Part shown: positions 22,581 through 34,924 of the stretch, in pieces
How the letters are laid out: each line of letters opens with the position of its first letter
Position numbering within the stretch: position 1 is the first letter of the stretch
Assembly (NCBI RefSeq): GCF_000346465.2
Contig: NC_034010.1
Span: 3,616,941-3,680,940, forward strand
Source: Prunus persica
Taxonomy: Eukaryota > Streptophyta > Magnoliopsida > Rosales > Rosaceae
Length of the DNA stretch: 64,000 nucleotides
Direction: 5' to 3'
Notes under the pieces: model-generated
Told to the model about the DNA's origin: nothing
Database searches by the model: none
What the model saw: only the letters and a program-made list of their open reading frames with translations
Position numbers and translations under genes: made by a program

Positions 22581-25500
22581 TCAGCTCTATCTCCTTCTTG
22601 CTTAAGCGTTCTCTTATGTAGTGATATCTTGTATCTATATGCTTGCTTCTGTCATGAAAAACTGAATTTTTTGGCTAAGGCCAATGCAGATTTGTTATCA
22701 ACATAAATTTCAGTTGCTTTCTTTTGTGGTAAATTTAATTCACTCAACAAGTTTCTAAGCCATATGACATGAGAACACAAGATGTTGCAGCAACATATTC
22801 AACTTCACAAGTTGAAAGTGTAAGATTCCACATCAATCAATGGAGAGAGGGTAATGTGCCTTATATGTGCACACCCGCATCCATCTAGCACGAGGCCTTT
22901 TGGGAGCTCGCTGGCTTCGGAATCGTAGGAACTCCGAAGTTAAGCGAGTTGGGGGCTAAAGCAATCCCAGGATGGGTGGCCCACTGGGAAGTTGCTCGTG
23001 AGCTCCCAGAAACAAAACCGTGATGGCCAAAGAGGGGGGGCCCAAAGCGGACAATATCGTGCTATGGCGGAGCCGATCCCGGTATGTGACAGAAAGAGTC
23101 ACAATAGGTTGCTTCTTTGAGGACCATGTGAAAGCAGCATCTCCCAAGTAAAAAATAAATCATGTAGTGCTCTTTCTGTCATCTTTATCTCCAGCCCAAT
23201 CACAATCACTATAACCCACAAGCTTCAATTCATTAGATGCTGGATAAAACAATCTTACGGTCTCCAATCTCGCAACTGGAGCAAACACCTCTCCATAGTC
23301 AATTCCAGCCCTTTGGTTGTATCCCTTGGTAACCAATCTTGCCTTATACCTTTCAACTTCTCCTTTAGCATTCTTCTTAGCCTTGTAAACCCATTTTACT
23401 TCAATTGTTTTTTGGCTTTTAGGCAAGATAGCAAGCTCCCATGTGTTGTCTTCTTGATTGCACCTATCTCTTCATCCATTGCTTTTCTCCATCTCGAGTC
23501 ATGCACTGCATCTTCAAAGCCTATTGGTTCACAATCAGCAAATAAGCAAAACAAGGTCAAATCATTTTGATTACTTGTGACATCATAAATTTCACTTAGG
23601 TCTCTGAAGTGTGGTGTTTTTTCATTTGAGCTTTCACTTGATGAGGATGATGGGGATGAGAAATCTCTATGAACTGATGGTGGTGATGGAGGTGGAGTTT
23701 GTTGCTGCTCTTCAAATATTTGCTCAACATTGTCTTCTTCTTCCAAGAGAGGAAAAAAGTTATAATCTTTCTCTAGAGCCTCCCAATTCCATATGCCTTC
23801 TTCATCAAAATGAACATCCCTGCTAATAATAATTTTCTCCTTCTCTGGATTATAAAGCTTGTACCCTTTGGAGGAAGCATCATAGCCAACAAAAATGAAT
23901 TTCTCACTTTTGTCATCTAGCTTGGAATGATTCTTATCTGGCACATGTGTGTAGGCAATGCTCCCAAAAACTCTTAAATGAAACACGCTGGGCTTTCTTC
24001 CACTCCATGCTTCTTGGGGTGTTTTGTTCCAAAGACTTCTAGTTGGAAACCGATTGGAAAAAACAGCACACTCAACAGCTTCAGCCCAAAATTCTTTTGG
24101 CATATTTTTGCTCTTCATCATGCTTCGAGCCATATTGAGAATTGATCTATTTTTTCTCTCCACCACTCCATTTTGCTGCAGGGAGTAAGGGACTGTCAAG
24201 TGATGACGGATCCCATGGTCTTCACAAAAATTTTGAAATTCTTTTGATGTAAATTCACCTCCTCTATCGGACCTCAAAGCCTTGATCTTGTAGCCACTAA
24301 CATTTTCAACATAAACTTTGAACTTTTTGAATGAACCAAACACCTCAAATTTTTCTTTTAGAAAATACACCCAAGTTTTTCTATTATAATCATCAATAAA
24401 GAGAAGAAAGTAATTATTCTTACCAAACGAACTTGGTTTTATAAGGCCACACACATCTGCACGAATGAGCTCCAATGGCTCTCTTGCTCTTGTACTTGCT
24501 TCTCTAGGAAAGCTTCTTCTAGATTGCTTCCCACGTAGACACCCTTCACATAATTGATCTGGAGAATTGATAGATGGCAAGCCCTTCACCATTTCTTTCT
24601 TGCACAACAAAATCAAATCACTAAAATTCACATGCCCAAATCTCAAGTGCCATAGCCAAGAAGGATCTTTGAAACAAGCTTCAGACACTTTGCAGCTTCA
24701 CTTTGAATATTCAGCAAAAACATCCTATTCTTTGTCATTGAAAGTTTAGCAATTAACCTGTTTTGTTCATCTCTAATTGAGAGACTACAATCAATCAACT
24801 GCATATTGTATCCTTTCTCCAGCAATTGGCCCAAACTCAAAATATTACTCTTCATAGTAGGCACATAATAAACATTTGAAATAAATAAATGGCTGCCATC
24901 CTTCAAACAAATTAATATTTTACCTTTGCCTTGAACTGAAATCTTCGAATCATCTCCAAAAGTGATCTTGCCACCCAACTTTTCATCAAGGTCAACAAAT
25001 AAATCTTTATTTCCGCACATATGGTTGCTTGCTCCAGTGTCCAAATACCATAACTCTCCATTCTTTCTAGTTTTTTCTTCACATTTGTAGGCCGACAGCA
25101 AAGTGGCTTCTTTGTCTGCTTCTGCATAATTAGACTTCCCTCGGACATTTCCACCACCACCTATGCATTCAAAAGCTTTATGCTCATAGCCTCCACAGGA
25201 ATAACATTGGATTTATGATTTATCATACCTAAAATTTCCCTGCTGATTTGTATTGCTCCATCTTCCACGTCCTCTTGATGAATAAGAATTTTGTTCTTTT
25301 CCTTCATTGTGACTTGACTTGAAATCGCCTCTGCCACTTCTTCCTCCTCTTCCACCTCTTATTCCTCTGCCACCTCTTCCTCTTCCACAACCACGACTTG
25401 TTCCACTTCTTGAGCTTTCTTCATCATTTAAAGTAAGCTTTGTTTGTAAGACTTTCTCCACAACTGGTTCTTGAGTTTTCTTCTTCAATCTTTCCTCATG

Positions 25501-26090
25501 AGCTTTCAATGATCCAGAAAGTTGATCAACCGTTATAGTGTCCAGGTCCTTGGACTCTTCAATAGCAAGAACAATATGCTCGAACTTTGAATCTAATGAG
25601 CGAAGAATTTTCTCAACTACACGGGTGTCACTAGTTTCTTCTCTATCTCTTCTCAATTGGTTGACATTGGCTTGAACTCTTGACATATAGTCTGAAATTG
25701 ATTCGGATTCCTTTTGATGTAGGCTTTCAAACTCCTCTCTAAGGGTTTGGAGCCGCACCTTCTTTACTTTATCAACTCCTCTATAAAAATTATGCAAAAT
25801 CTCCCATGCATTTTTTGCCGTTGTCGCATTTGCAACCTTCTCAAATGTGCTGTCATCCAAGGCTTGATGGATGAGGGTGAGTGCCTTCTTGTCTTTTTTC
25901 CTTGTTTCCTTCAATGCTTCTCTCTAGGCATTATTCAAATTTGCTTCATCTCCATGTTCGCCAATACCTCTTTCTACGACCCCCAAGCATCATAGCAACC
26001 AATCAAAGTCTTCATTCTAACACTCCAATTGTGATAATTATCTTTGGTCAGCAGAGGAACTTGAAATGGAGCCATCGAATTGTTCGCCAT
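22581..26090 (-). pseudogene. Copia gag-pol, degenerate
   Basis: The gag ATG is at 26090 (MANNSMAPFQVPLLTK), followed by a UBN2-type gag, an RGG-rich stretch and a CCHC knuckle (CYSCGGYEHKAFEC). Next come protease (LWYLDTGASNHMCG), GAG-pre-integrase (LWHLRFGHVNF) and an integrase core with Asp (IRADVCG), Asp (SDRGGEF) and Glu (QNGVVERKNR). RT starts ([20 protein letters not shown]) and reads to ARLETVRL, then jumps to [14 protein letters not shown] of RNase H, so the RT core with its YVDD site is deleted. Stops (e.g. TAA after RYDKS near 25213; TAG in gag near 25927) and frame changes (near 25985, 24650 and 23420) add to the damage. RNase H is further split by the Cassandra LTR at 22819-23091. 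No active enzyme is expected. Confidence 0.9.
22819..23091 (+). mobile_element. Cassandra TRIM solo LTR (5S rRNA-derived)
   Basis: It runs from tgtaagattcc to ...ggtatgtgaca with 5-bp target duplication gaaag on each side (22814-22818, 23092-23096). The middle, on the plus strand, resembles 5S rRNA: gaactccgaagttaagcg, caggatgggtg and cactgggaagttgctcgtg. This is the hallmark of Cassandra LTRs. Only one LTR is present, so it is the product of LTR-LTR recombination. It interrupts the Copia RNase H (reading ...PIVTLS / TCE). Confidence 0.92.
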
Positions 26091-26125
26091 CTTCTAAACT
26101 TCTTCTTATGGCTCTGATGCCAATT

Positions 26126-26390
26126 TGTTGGAAGGTGATGGACCCTCACTCATAAAACTCTCAATATTTGGGAGAAGATACTTTATTTCATATTTCTTGA
26201 GTGCAACCAACTGATTACATGACTTTAGCATATATAGCAATTACAACCACTGAAGGTAATAAAGCCCCACTACTTCCTAGTCTTAAATACATATACCCAA
26301 TTAACTTCTAGAGTCTTTCCAAATACTTATACATTAACTAAATACATAACTCATGAATCTAATTAATAAAAGCATGTTTATTTTCAATAT
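26126..26390 (-). repeat. Copia 5' LTR
   Basis: It lacks the 20-bp duplication of its partner (265 bp) and has caata instead of caaca at the outer end. Confidence 0.93.
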
Positions 26391-26658
26391 GTACCCAATT
26401 ATTTTTTGTTTAAAAAGTGGGAGACTTACAGGTTATCACGCACTGACTGATGCCTTGGTTGGCTATCCCTTTAGCATAGCCAACTTTTGCCCAGCTTACG
26501 AGATAAAAAAAGTTTTGCCAGCTAAGACAAGGAAAAGGACAAGGATAAGAAACATAAGAAATGTCAGTACTTTGAGATGTGCTCAACCCCAAATATGCAA
26601 ATGTCCTTTTCAAAATTTAAAAGAAAAAAAAAAATAGCAAGCCTGGGCAGGAATAAGA

Positions 26659-29600
26659 ATGGTGGAAGGCCTGGTTCCTGCGGGTGCAATCGTTGTGGAT
26701 GTTCTTAGCAAAGATAACTATGAGCATTGGAGTGCGTTGGTTAAAAATTACTTGCTGGCTCAAGACCTCTGGGACGTAGTGGAGGCTGAAACTGAACGTC
26801 CTGTACCAGAAGAAGCTGATCAGTTGATCGGGAGGAAGAAGACTGCCGCGGCTTTACATGCAATCCAAATTTCGTGTGGGCCGGATGCGTTTTCCGTGAT
26901 TAAGGAGATCAGTTCAGCCAATATTGCTTGGGATATTTTGGCCCAAACGTTCAAGCCACAGCGATGGAGATCTGTTCAGTCTGCAAACTCATCAAACAAC
27001 CCAGGTATACTGTTAAAAGAATACTCAAATGTTAATGTGCTCCGTCCTTGCAAAGACTTGATCTGAATACATATAAACCTCTAATTTCCAAATTATTTTT
27101 ATTCAGCCAAACATATATTAGTTTAGACTTATTTTGATATATATAATAGATGCGAATAATTCATGCCCAAACATATATATAATATACTTGACAGATGAGA
27201 ACAATGATCTCCGTCGTTTCTTTGCTGCTGTTAAGATCGGTGATTGGGAAGAAACGAATAACATTCTTAGAGGAAATCCCAATGCAATGCAACAGGACAG
27301 ACAGCTCTTCACATTGCAACCAAGTTGGGAGATGAGAATATGGTGGAAAAGTTGGTGGATTTGATGACAGCTGAAGACTTGGAGATTAAGTCTCAAAATG
27401 GTTGAGTGCATGGTTGTAAAGAACAGGAATCTACTTGATATGGTCGAAGAGTCCCACGGTCTGACACCAATTCTCTTCGCTGCTAAAAATGACTTATGGG
27501 ATATTGTTCATTATCTGTATCCCCTCACGATCGAAGACCTAAAGCCAGAGAAGGGCCCTTATGGCGCTGGACTTGTTTGCTTTTGTTTCTATGCCAAACA
27601 ATTTGGTAAAATTCTCAACCAACCAAAACCCACATTATTTATTTATTATTCAAGCTTTAACTTTTTTTATTTGCCAAAATTCAAGCTTTAACTTTCACAA
27701 TTCCTGTTTTTTGTTTTGTTTTTCTAATAATAGATATTGCCTTGGACTTACTTCAGCGCTGCCCACGATTGGCCATTACTAAAGGCCCGACGGGCGAATC
27801 CCCTATATTTGTATTGGCAGATATTCCTTCTGTATTCCCGAGTGGGACGCTGCTCAAATTTTGGCAACGGTGGATCTATGACTGTTAGTAATACATTCTC
27901 TTTTCTCTTGCTACAATCACGTTTATTATATCCCATGTATATTTTGCCAACAGTTTATCTACCTCAATTCACTTAATTTTTCTTATGTTTCACAGTTTCA
28001 ATTATAACACTTTAATAAATAAAAAATTGTCAAACGTTTATCTTCTTGCCTCACTCCTTCTCTGCTATTCATCACCCCCAATCTCCTCCTTCCTCCTGAA
28101 AGTCCCCAACCTTTTTTTTTTTTTTTTTTTCTTGTGCGCTTCTTCATCCTCCCTCCCTCCCCATTTCAAGAATAAATGGAAAGAATTTGACCAAAAATAA
28201 ATAAATAAACAAAAAAGTAGATAAAAAGAAAGAACAAAATTAATGCAATAAATAGGAAGGTCATCCAACACAGATCTAAGAAATTTTCAGCCATAAACAT
28301 TTACCCATAGCCTGTAATATGATGGATTATGAGCTGCTACATTTAGAGATTGTGCATTTACGCACATTTTGCAACATCTAGACCATTATATTAATATGTC
28401 CGTTTTAAGACATGACACATCAACAACTCTTGTGTTAAAAATTATTAGGATAGTCCACATGGTGTAGAATTGTGGTAAGAGTAGCATTAACATATAAGCC
28501 ATAATTTTGGAAGCATATGCATGTTCATAAACAGCTATATTCGCACTAATCATATTCTTCATCCCCAAGTCACCTAGGTCAGTAGGTTTTGTAGTTTCCC
28601 AATCGCTATCTCCATAGCCGAAATGACTTATTGTATTTTTTTTTGGGTGAGATGAAGACTTATTAACTTGATTCACCAAGATACAAACCCTAGGTTTTCT
28701 ACCAATCAGAAAACTGATATTTGAAACTGAAAGTATGGAATGAGCGTCAAAGAACCAACTTAATCACCGAAAATTGCACACTTGTCCATTTTCGAAGATC
28801 TTTGTATGTACATAAAGCTTACGATGTCTAGTTAGTTGTGATAATAACTCGGCAATTGATATTGCTCATAATCCAGTTCAACATGATTGGACAAAACATG
28901 TTGAGGCTGATAGCTTCTTCATCAAAGAGAAGATTAAGAACAATAGTATTTGCATGCCTTTTGAACAAGTATTTCAGAAGAGTAGTTAGCAGATGTCTTG
29001 ACAAAAGCTGTTTCTGAACGAGTATTTCATAACTCAGTTACAAAATTGGACAGATTGGCGATGTGTATGCACCAACTTGAGGAGTGTTGACGTGAGTTAA
29101 GTAGGCAATTTATTTCCTATTTAGTTTAGTTGACATATCCCCGTATTATTAGCATATATTCCTTTTTATTTATTGTATCTATTTCCTTATAAAGCATGTA
29201 AATCCTTATATATTCCTCCTTAAAGAGAATACATCATCCAAATATTCAAACTCTACAGTTCTTATCGCCAAGTAGCTCATTCCATTGAAAAGTATGCAAT
29301 AAATTGTACATCTTTCATCTCTTGGGTTGAGGACGCACCATGTTGGGTGATTCCTCTTCTTTCACAGGATATGTTTGTCCGCTTTCAATTAATGAAAGCT
29401 TCAATTTTACTCAAAAAATAAAAAAAATTGGATTGATTTAGGGGTGTGCATCGGAACAGTAGATCCGGTAAACCGAGTCAAACCAGGGCGAAAGAAATGT
29501 AATAGCTTAACTTACCTCTTTCTTTCTTTAGGTCAGAGCCGCACCTCTCTTTTTCTCTCTTTTCTTTCCTATCTCCCTTCTTCTTTATTTCCTCTCTTTT

Positions 29601-32600
29601 TCTTCCTCTTCTTTCTTCCTTTGTTTCTCTGTTTTTCTTTTGTTTTATTTTTTCCTTCGTTTTTTGTTTCTATCTTTCTGTCTTCGTTTTGCAGATCCAA
29701 ACTTTGGTTCTAGATCTTGATGTACATGATATAAGCTATGAAGTACCAAGATGTTGTCATTTTCTGTTGGTTTTGAGCTCAACAAGAGATATAATAATAA
29801 AGAGGCAACAAGTTGCTTCTATGTTTATCTATTTTGTTTTCTTTTCTATTCCTTCTTTTGCGTTTTCAATTTATCTGTATCTCTATTTCTATCTTTTATG
29901 AGCATGTGTTTATCCGTAACTCTATTGGTTTTTTTTGGCTCCTCATAGCAAGGCTAAGGAAGTGTTTGGCTTGAATCTCGAAAAATCCTCAATAAATTAA
30001 TTGTGCTCAGATTCGGCTAAAACCAAGAGAACCGAATCGGACCAAAACCTGTCCTAGGTCGTTCGGTTTAATGTCAGTGTTAGCTAGAAACTAGAGACCG
30101 AACCGGACCAGATAAATATTTTCGATTCTAATTTTAGTTATGGGTGGGAACCGAACTGAACTGTGGCCACCTTTATTGGGCATATTGGCCATGTGTATAC
30201 ACCAACTTGAGGGGGAGTGTTTACGTGAGTTAATAATTTACGGCAATCAAAAGGAGATTTATTTCCTAAGTTAATTAGGTGATTTATTTTCTATTTAGTT
30301 TAGTTGACATATCCTTATATATTCCTTCTTACGGAGAATAATACAATCATCCAAATATTCAAACCCTACAGTTCTTAGCACCAAGTAGCTCATTGCATTG
30401 CAAAGTGTGCACTAAATTGTACAAATTTCATCTCTTGGGTTGAGGAGGCACCGAGAGTGATTCCTCTTCTATCACATGATATGTTTTCCTCTCTTTGAAT
30501 TAATGAAAGTTTCAGTTTTACTCAAAAAAAAAAAAAATTATTGACTAAGCTTGTCCACTTTTCTTGATAGGTATACACATACAGCCTCCTGCTATCCCTG
30601 ATGTTAGTGTAAATGTTCAAAATCCAGAAATTGAACTGGGTAGCCAAAGAAATATCAGTTTCTCAGGTTTGCTAGATGTCGAAACCCCAGCTTTGGTTTA
30701 ATCAAATGCATTCATTTTCTGTATATATATTCTTGTCATTTTTTCAGACTTTTGCAATAATGCATCTGTTTAATAAGAAGCTGATCATGACATAGTTTCG
30801 CGCAAAAAGAAATCTGGTGAAAGAAAATTGTTCTAGAATGCTCATAAACAAGAACCTTTTTTTTTTTTTTTTTTTTTTGAGAAAAAGATGATATATTATT
30901 AGATAATCAAATCGTTACAAGATGCGCAGCAAATCACATTGTTCTAGTATGCTCATAAACAAGAACTTAGATCTTAATATAAGACGTCGTGATATTAAAA
31001 ATAAAAATAAAAATAAAAATTTAGCAAAGCACATTCATGCTTTGTACCTCGCACATATAACACTTTCGTGTGAACATGGCATGTTCATCTTATGGTAAAG
31101 GCTCGACCTTTGGTTTCATATTCATGTTAAATATTTAACACAAAATTTTTAATGACGGTTTCCAAGTCTAACATATCAAATGAAGCAAAAAAGAATGGTA
31201 AACAAGTGTATATAATATTTTTTTTTCGGTTTTTTTTTCCTTTCTTTTACTATTCATATATAATCTAATTGACGAATTAAAACTTTGTGCCAACATATTG
31301 TGATTTTTAATCTGCATTGCACTCTTAGGTTTATTGCAGGGGCTTTCTTCTACCCTCCACAACCTTTTAGGTATGCAACATTCATTTCCATCTTTATATG
31401 TTGGTGTCTTTGCACATTTATTTCTATAAAAAGTGGTTGTAACATTTTCTTCGACATCAACATAGGGATCAACCACATATGTGAAATGAAATTGATCCAT
31501 GATCGCTCGCTTTATATTTTGGACCACATGTTATATAGAGCGGTAAAAGATGTAGATATCCAAGAAAGGGAAGATGGCCTTGTCTATGAAGCAGTATTCC
31601 AAGCTGTCCGAAGAGGGATTATTGAGTTCGTTATTCGTTTATGTAAAGTAGATCCGGATGTATTGTGGCGAAACAATTCAATGGGAAGGAACATATTTCA
31701 CTATTCAATTGAGTGTCGCCAGGAAAAAGTTTATAGCCTTATATATGGGGTTCGTCAAAGAAATCTTATTGCAACATTTTCAGATGCTTTTGGAAATGAT
31801 ATGCTACATCTTGCAGGGATGCTATCTCCAACGGAAAAACTTGATCGTATTTCAGGTGCAGCCTTGCAAATGCAGAGAGAAAGACAATGGTTCAAGGTTA
31901 GACATCTTGGTTATGTATCTTTCTTGTAAATTGATTGTATTTAGAGCTAGATGTGGGATGTTAGGTGCTCGAGCGGCAGCTTATAGATGTCGTTATGGGT
32001 TGGTATGTTGTGGAAGAAACATATACAAATAGAGTAGTAACTTCAAAAGCTCTAAAGTTTCCCCCAGACATGTAGATTTGAGCTAGATTTTTTGCTTATC
32101 TTTGAAATCTTCTTCTTCCTTCACTCTTGTTTTCTATATTTGGTGCCAAATAAATTTGTTTTTTTAATCTCTTTTAGAATTATTTTCCATGAATGGTTGA
32201 AACCAATTTTCAAAATATTTAAAAAAAGAAAAAAAAAACTGTATTGCTTTTAGAAATAGAAATGCCAACCATGACCTTTGAATCAGTTTTAATAAGCATC
32301 TCCTGCGCATAAAAATGTAGTCCATCCCGGTTCTGCCTTAGCCCCCGCGCTTGAGCTACAAACAAAACAGCCAAACCCACAAGCCTTAAACGAGCCCACA
32401 CTCTGCCGCACTATGCAACCATACCCACCACAAGAAGAACTTACCAAAATCGATTTTAATCGTACCGTCGGTTTCCACAACCTCCACTGCGTTACATACC
32501 ACAGGCTATGGATTCACCACAGGTAGGGTAGAACCTTTAGCCTCTTTAACTCAGAGTATTGGCGTAAGAGAAAGCTACAAATCAAGGATTCGCCATCAAA

Positions 32601-33532
32601 TCTTAAAAGAAAAGAGTTAAAATTTTGCAGTTCCAAGTTCCCCATAATCCAAACACTACTCATTGCAAAGCCACCTCCCTTCTATCAATTTCGGAAAGTA
32701 GTGAACAAGGAAGGACCTATTTAAGGTTTCAAATATTTTAGGATTCATTTCAGTTTGGTACCATAAGCAGTTTGGCAACAAACAATTTTTATTACATTGT
32801 GGTCAGCAATGCTTCTTGTATTTCTTTCTTGTATTATGTTGCATTCCATAAAAGCAGTGATTCTAAAATTAATTACCTGGTAGCCACAACGAACTTTAGG
32901 TTTTGTTTAATGAAATGCAGGAGGTTAAGAGTACTGTAGTTTTACCCTCGGGAGTGAGAGCTTTCAATAAAGAGGGTAAGAGACCCCATGAACTATTTAC
33001 CCAGAACCACAAGAAATTGAAGGAAGAAGGAGAAAAGTGGATGAAAGATGCAGCAACTTCTTGTACAGTTGTAGGTGCTCTCACTATTACCATCATGTTT
33101 GCTGCAGCCTTCACAGTTCCTGGTGGAAACAATGGAGGAACAGGCTTTCCCATATTCTTACATGAAAAGATGTTTATGGTTTTCATAGTTTCAGATGCTA
33201 TATCTCTCTTTTCTTCCATAACTTCAGTGCTAATGTTTTTGGGAATTCTTACATCGCGTTATGCGGAAGATGATTTCCTCAAATCCTTACCCACAAAGAT
33301 GATAATAGGCCTTTCAACACTCCTGATCTCCATCGCTACCATGATGGTTGCCTTTTGTTCTGCCCTTTTCCTTATGCTTCATGAAAGATTACAGATTGTT
33401 ATCCCAATCATTTTCCTCGCCAGCATTCCAGTCGCCTTATTTATTGGGATGCAATTTCCCCTTCTTGTTGAGATTTTCATTTCTACATACGGAGGAGGAA
33501 TATTTGACAAGAAAGTGAAACGGTGGATATAA
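26659..33532 (+). CDS. ankyrin-repeat/PGG membrane protein (ACD6/ITN1-type) with gag-like N-terminus
   Basis: Seven exons join in phase: 26659-27004, 27195-27605, 27734-27883, 30571-30666, 31329-31370, 31466-31896, 32921-33532. Exon 1 is a UBN2/DUF4219-like domain (VLSKDNYEHWSALVKNYLLA). Exons 2-3 hold ankyrin repeats (DLRRFFAAVKIGDWEETNNI, TALHIATKLGDENMVEKLVD, GLTPILFAAKNDLW). Exon 6 has further repeats ending SGAALQMQRERQWFK. Exon 7 is the PGG domain with four membrane spans (ELFTQNHKKLKEEGEKWMKD, ...VPGGNNGGTGFPIF). Family members act in defence and salt/ABA responses at membranes. Exon 2 changes frame near 27297 and back near 27395, with some ankyrin sequence apparently lost, so this copy may be broken or mis-sequenced. 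Intron 3 (2.7 kb) is full of retroelement relics. Confidence 0.8.
28820..29425 (+). mobile_element. Copia 3'-end relic in intron 3 of the ankyrin gene
   Basis: The plus strand carries a decayed RNase H C-terminus (VEADSFFIKEKIKNN, about 28905-28955), then a cacttgagg-type polypurine stretch and an LTR-like segment from about 29087 (gttgacgtgagttaag) to an A-rich end near 29425. A second, similar segment lies at 30180-30535. Confidence 0.6.
30180..30535 (+). mobile_element. second Copia LTR-like relic
   Basis: It shares with 29060-29425 the words ccatgtgtatacaccaactt, agtttagttgacatatcc and ttcatctcttgggttgagga, and ends in a poly(A) run. It has the complete polypurine tract gagggggag. The interval between the two relics carries a pyrimidine-rich stretch (about 29515-29690) and aaccgaac-type words near 30000-30150 that suggest hAT ends, but no full element can be bounded. 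Confidence 0.55.
30857..30938 (-). mobile_element. small retroposed insertion
   Basis: It begins with a run of over 20 T on the plus strand (a poly(A) tail on minus) and is bordered by a 28-29-bp direct repeat (ttgttctag[a/t]atgctcataa...) at 30828-30856 and 30939-30966. This pattern fits LINE-mediated retroposition of a short RNA. The 60-bp body is not recognised. Confidence 0.6.
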
Positions 33533-34924
33533 ATTCTTGATGGTAAATGAAATATATTTTTTATTTTTTATTTAGAAATGAAATAATTGTATATACTTTC
33601 GTAATGTTGTCATCACTTCTAGGAAGCTTGTTTGTATTCACTATATGTAAGTGTTTTGGGGTACTGTACTGAAAACCTGAGATTTTAATTGTTCTTCAAT
33701 TATGAAGATATAGTTGAGTAGGAGAACCCTTTGCATCTCTCCCCTCCCCTCCTCCAGCCTTCTAATGTTTTTTTTGAGTGCATGAGTTGTTGATTTTAAT
33801 GCATTAATTGTTCTTCATACAGAGATGTAGTTTTAGGGTTATGGCAAGGGTTCTCAACTCAACTCTGTCATCGTGCTTTAGCCAAGCACGGCCTAGATGT
33901 ATTTTACCTCACAAACATAAGTCCCTCAAGTCCTCAAACAAGAGAGTTCTGTATATGGGGAGTTGCATTTTAATAATTTGGCCAAGCTGACAATATTAAA
34001 TCATATCATAAATTTTGTAGTAACTCATAGATTGGCACCATGAAGAGTCCCCAAATCTCCATAAAAAAACAAGTGTGGCAAAAGGACTTGGGCAATAGCG
34101 AAGAAAATAATAATTTGTCGTGCAAAGGGGAAACATAACTTGATGTGTAAATGGACTAATGGTATAGACGCCACGTATCGTGCAAAGAAGAAAATCAAGT
34201 TTCTTATTTGATGTGTAAGGAATAAAAGTCGCCAAAAATTAATTATCTTGAGAAAATGATTATTCCGAAAAATTATTTTTCATACTTAGTCAATATTTTT
34301 ACATAAAATAATTTTTCATGCATGATATGAATGCATGAAGGGACCTAAGGTTAATCTAGGTAAAAAGCCTTAGATGTTCAATTCACAAAGAGTTTTTAGC
34401 ATTTCAAAATTACACATCCGCTAAAAAATTTATGGGTCTTCCAATGGCTCCCAAGCTCCATTGTCTCCAAAGTGTGATGAGAACAATCTATGGAACACAC
34501 ATACACATGTATAGGGGTATTATTAGGTAGACAGACAAAGCGAACAATTTTAAAAAAAATTAATTTATCCCCCCAAATTCGCTTCAAAACCCTCATAGAA
34601 ATTTTACCCAACTCTTGTGAACACGGTTACAGAAATTTTAAAGGAAAAAAAAATTTCCAAACAGGATTGTCATGGCATTCGAAATGCTGTCTATATTTTC
34701 AGGAGCTCCATCTTTGGCTTTCCCTGAGTTTGAGTGGTACCAGAAATATTGCACAACTACATCTCATAAACTGAAAACTTGTGCAGACATAAATTATATA
34801 TCTTGGGCTATGGGGAAATTTAATTAAGACATCCAAACGATTTCACAAAAGACTTAATAAATAGAAATTAAATGAAAGTTTGTCGGCACAGGTCTGTGCC
34901 AGGTATACTATTTATATATAATAT

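Larger units (their letters stand above)
19692..26395 (-). mobile_element. Ty1/Copia LTR retrotransposon with nested insertions
   Basis: Left LTR 19697-19979 and right LTR 26126-26390, flanked by an exact 5-bp target duplication tgtac (19692-19696, 26391-26395). On the minus strand the element begins at 26390. The primer-binding site is about 26106-26122 (TTGGCATCAGAGCC, initiator Met-tRNA type), and a polypurine tract (TTTAAGGGGGAA) abuts the left LTR at 19980-19991. Gag, protease, integrase, a truncated RT and RNase H follow in Copia order. Two later insertions are nested in its 3' half (20111-22580 and 22819-23091). The LTRs are similar but differ at many sites. The left one has a 20-bp internal duplication (gccttgaatacatgcaccca) and the right one lost the final CA of the canonical TG...CA. 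Confidence 0.95.

Noticed and set aside
22850..23010. 5S rRNA gene
   Set aside because: The 5S-like sequence sits inside a TG...CA repeat with target duplications and is diverged; it is a Cassandra LTR, not a 5S gene. The same applies to the two copies at 49488-50104.
29515..29720. Frame with long Leu/Phe runs suggesting membrane spans
   Set aside because: It reflects a pyrimidine-rich intron stretch with no start context or family match.
32219..32480. Minus-strand frame in intron 6 of the ankyrin gene resembling a LINE RNase H
   Set aside because: Only a few residues (TDSKVMVG) are suggestive; too short and weak to support a call.
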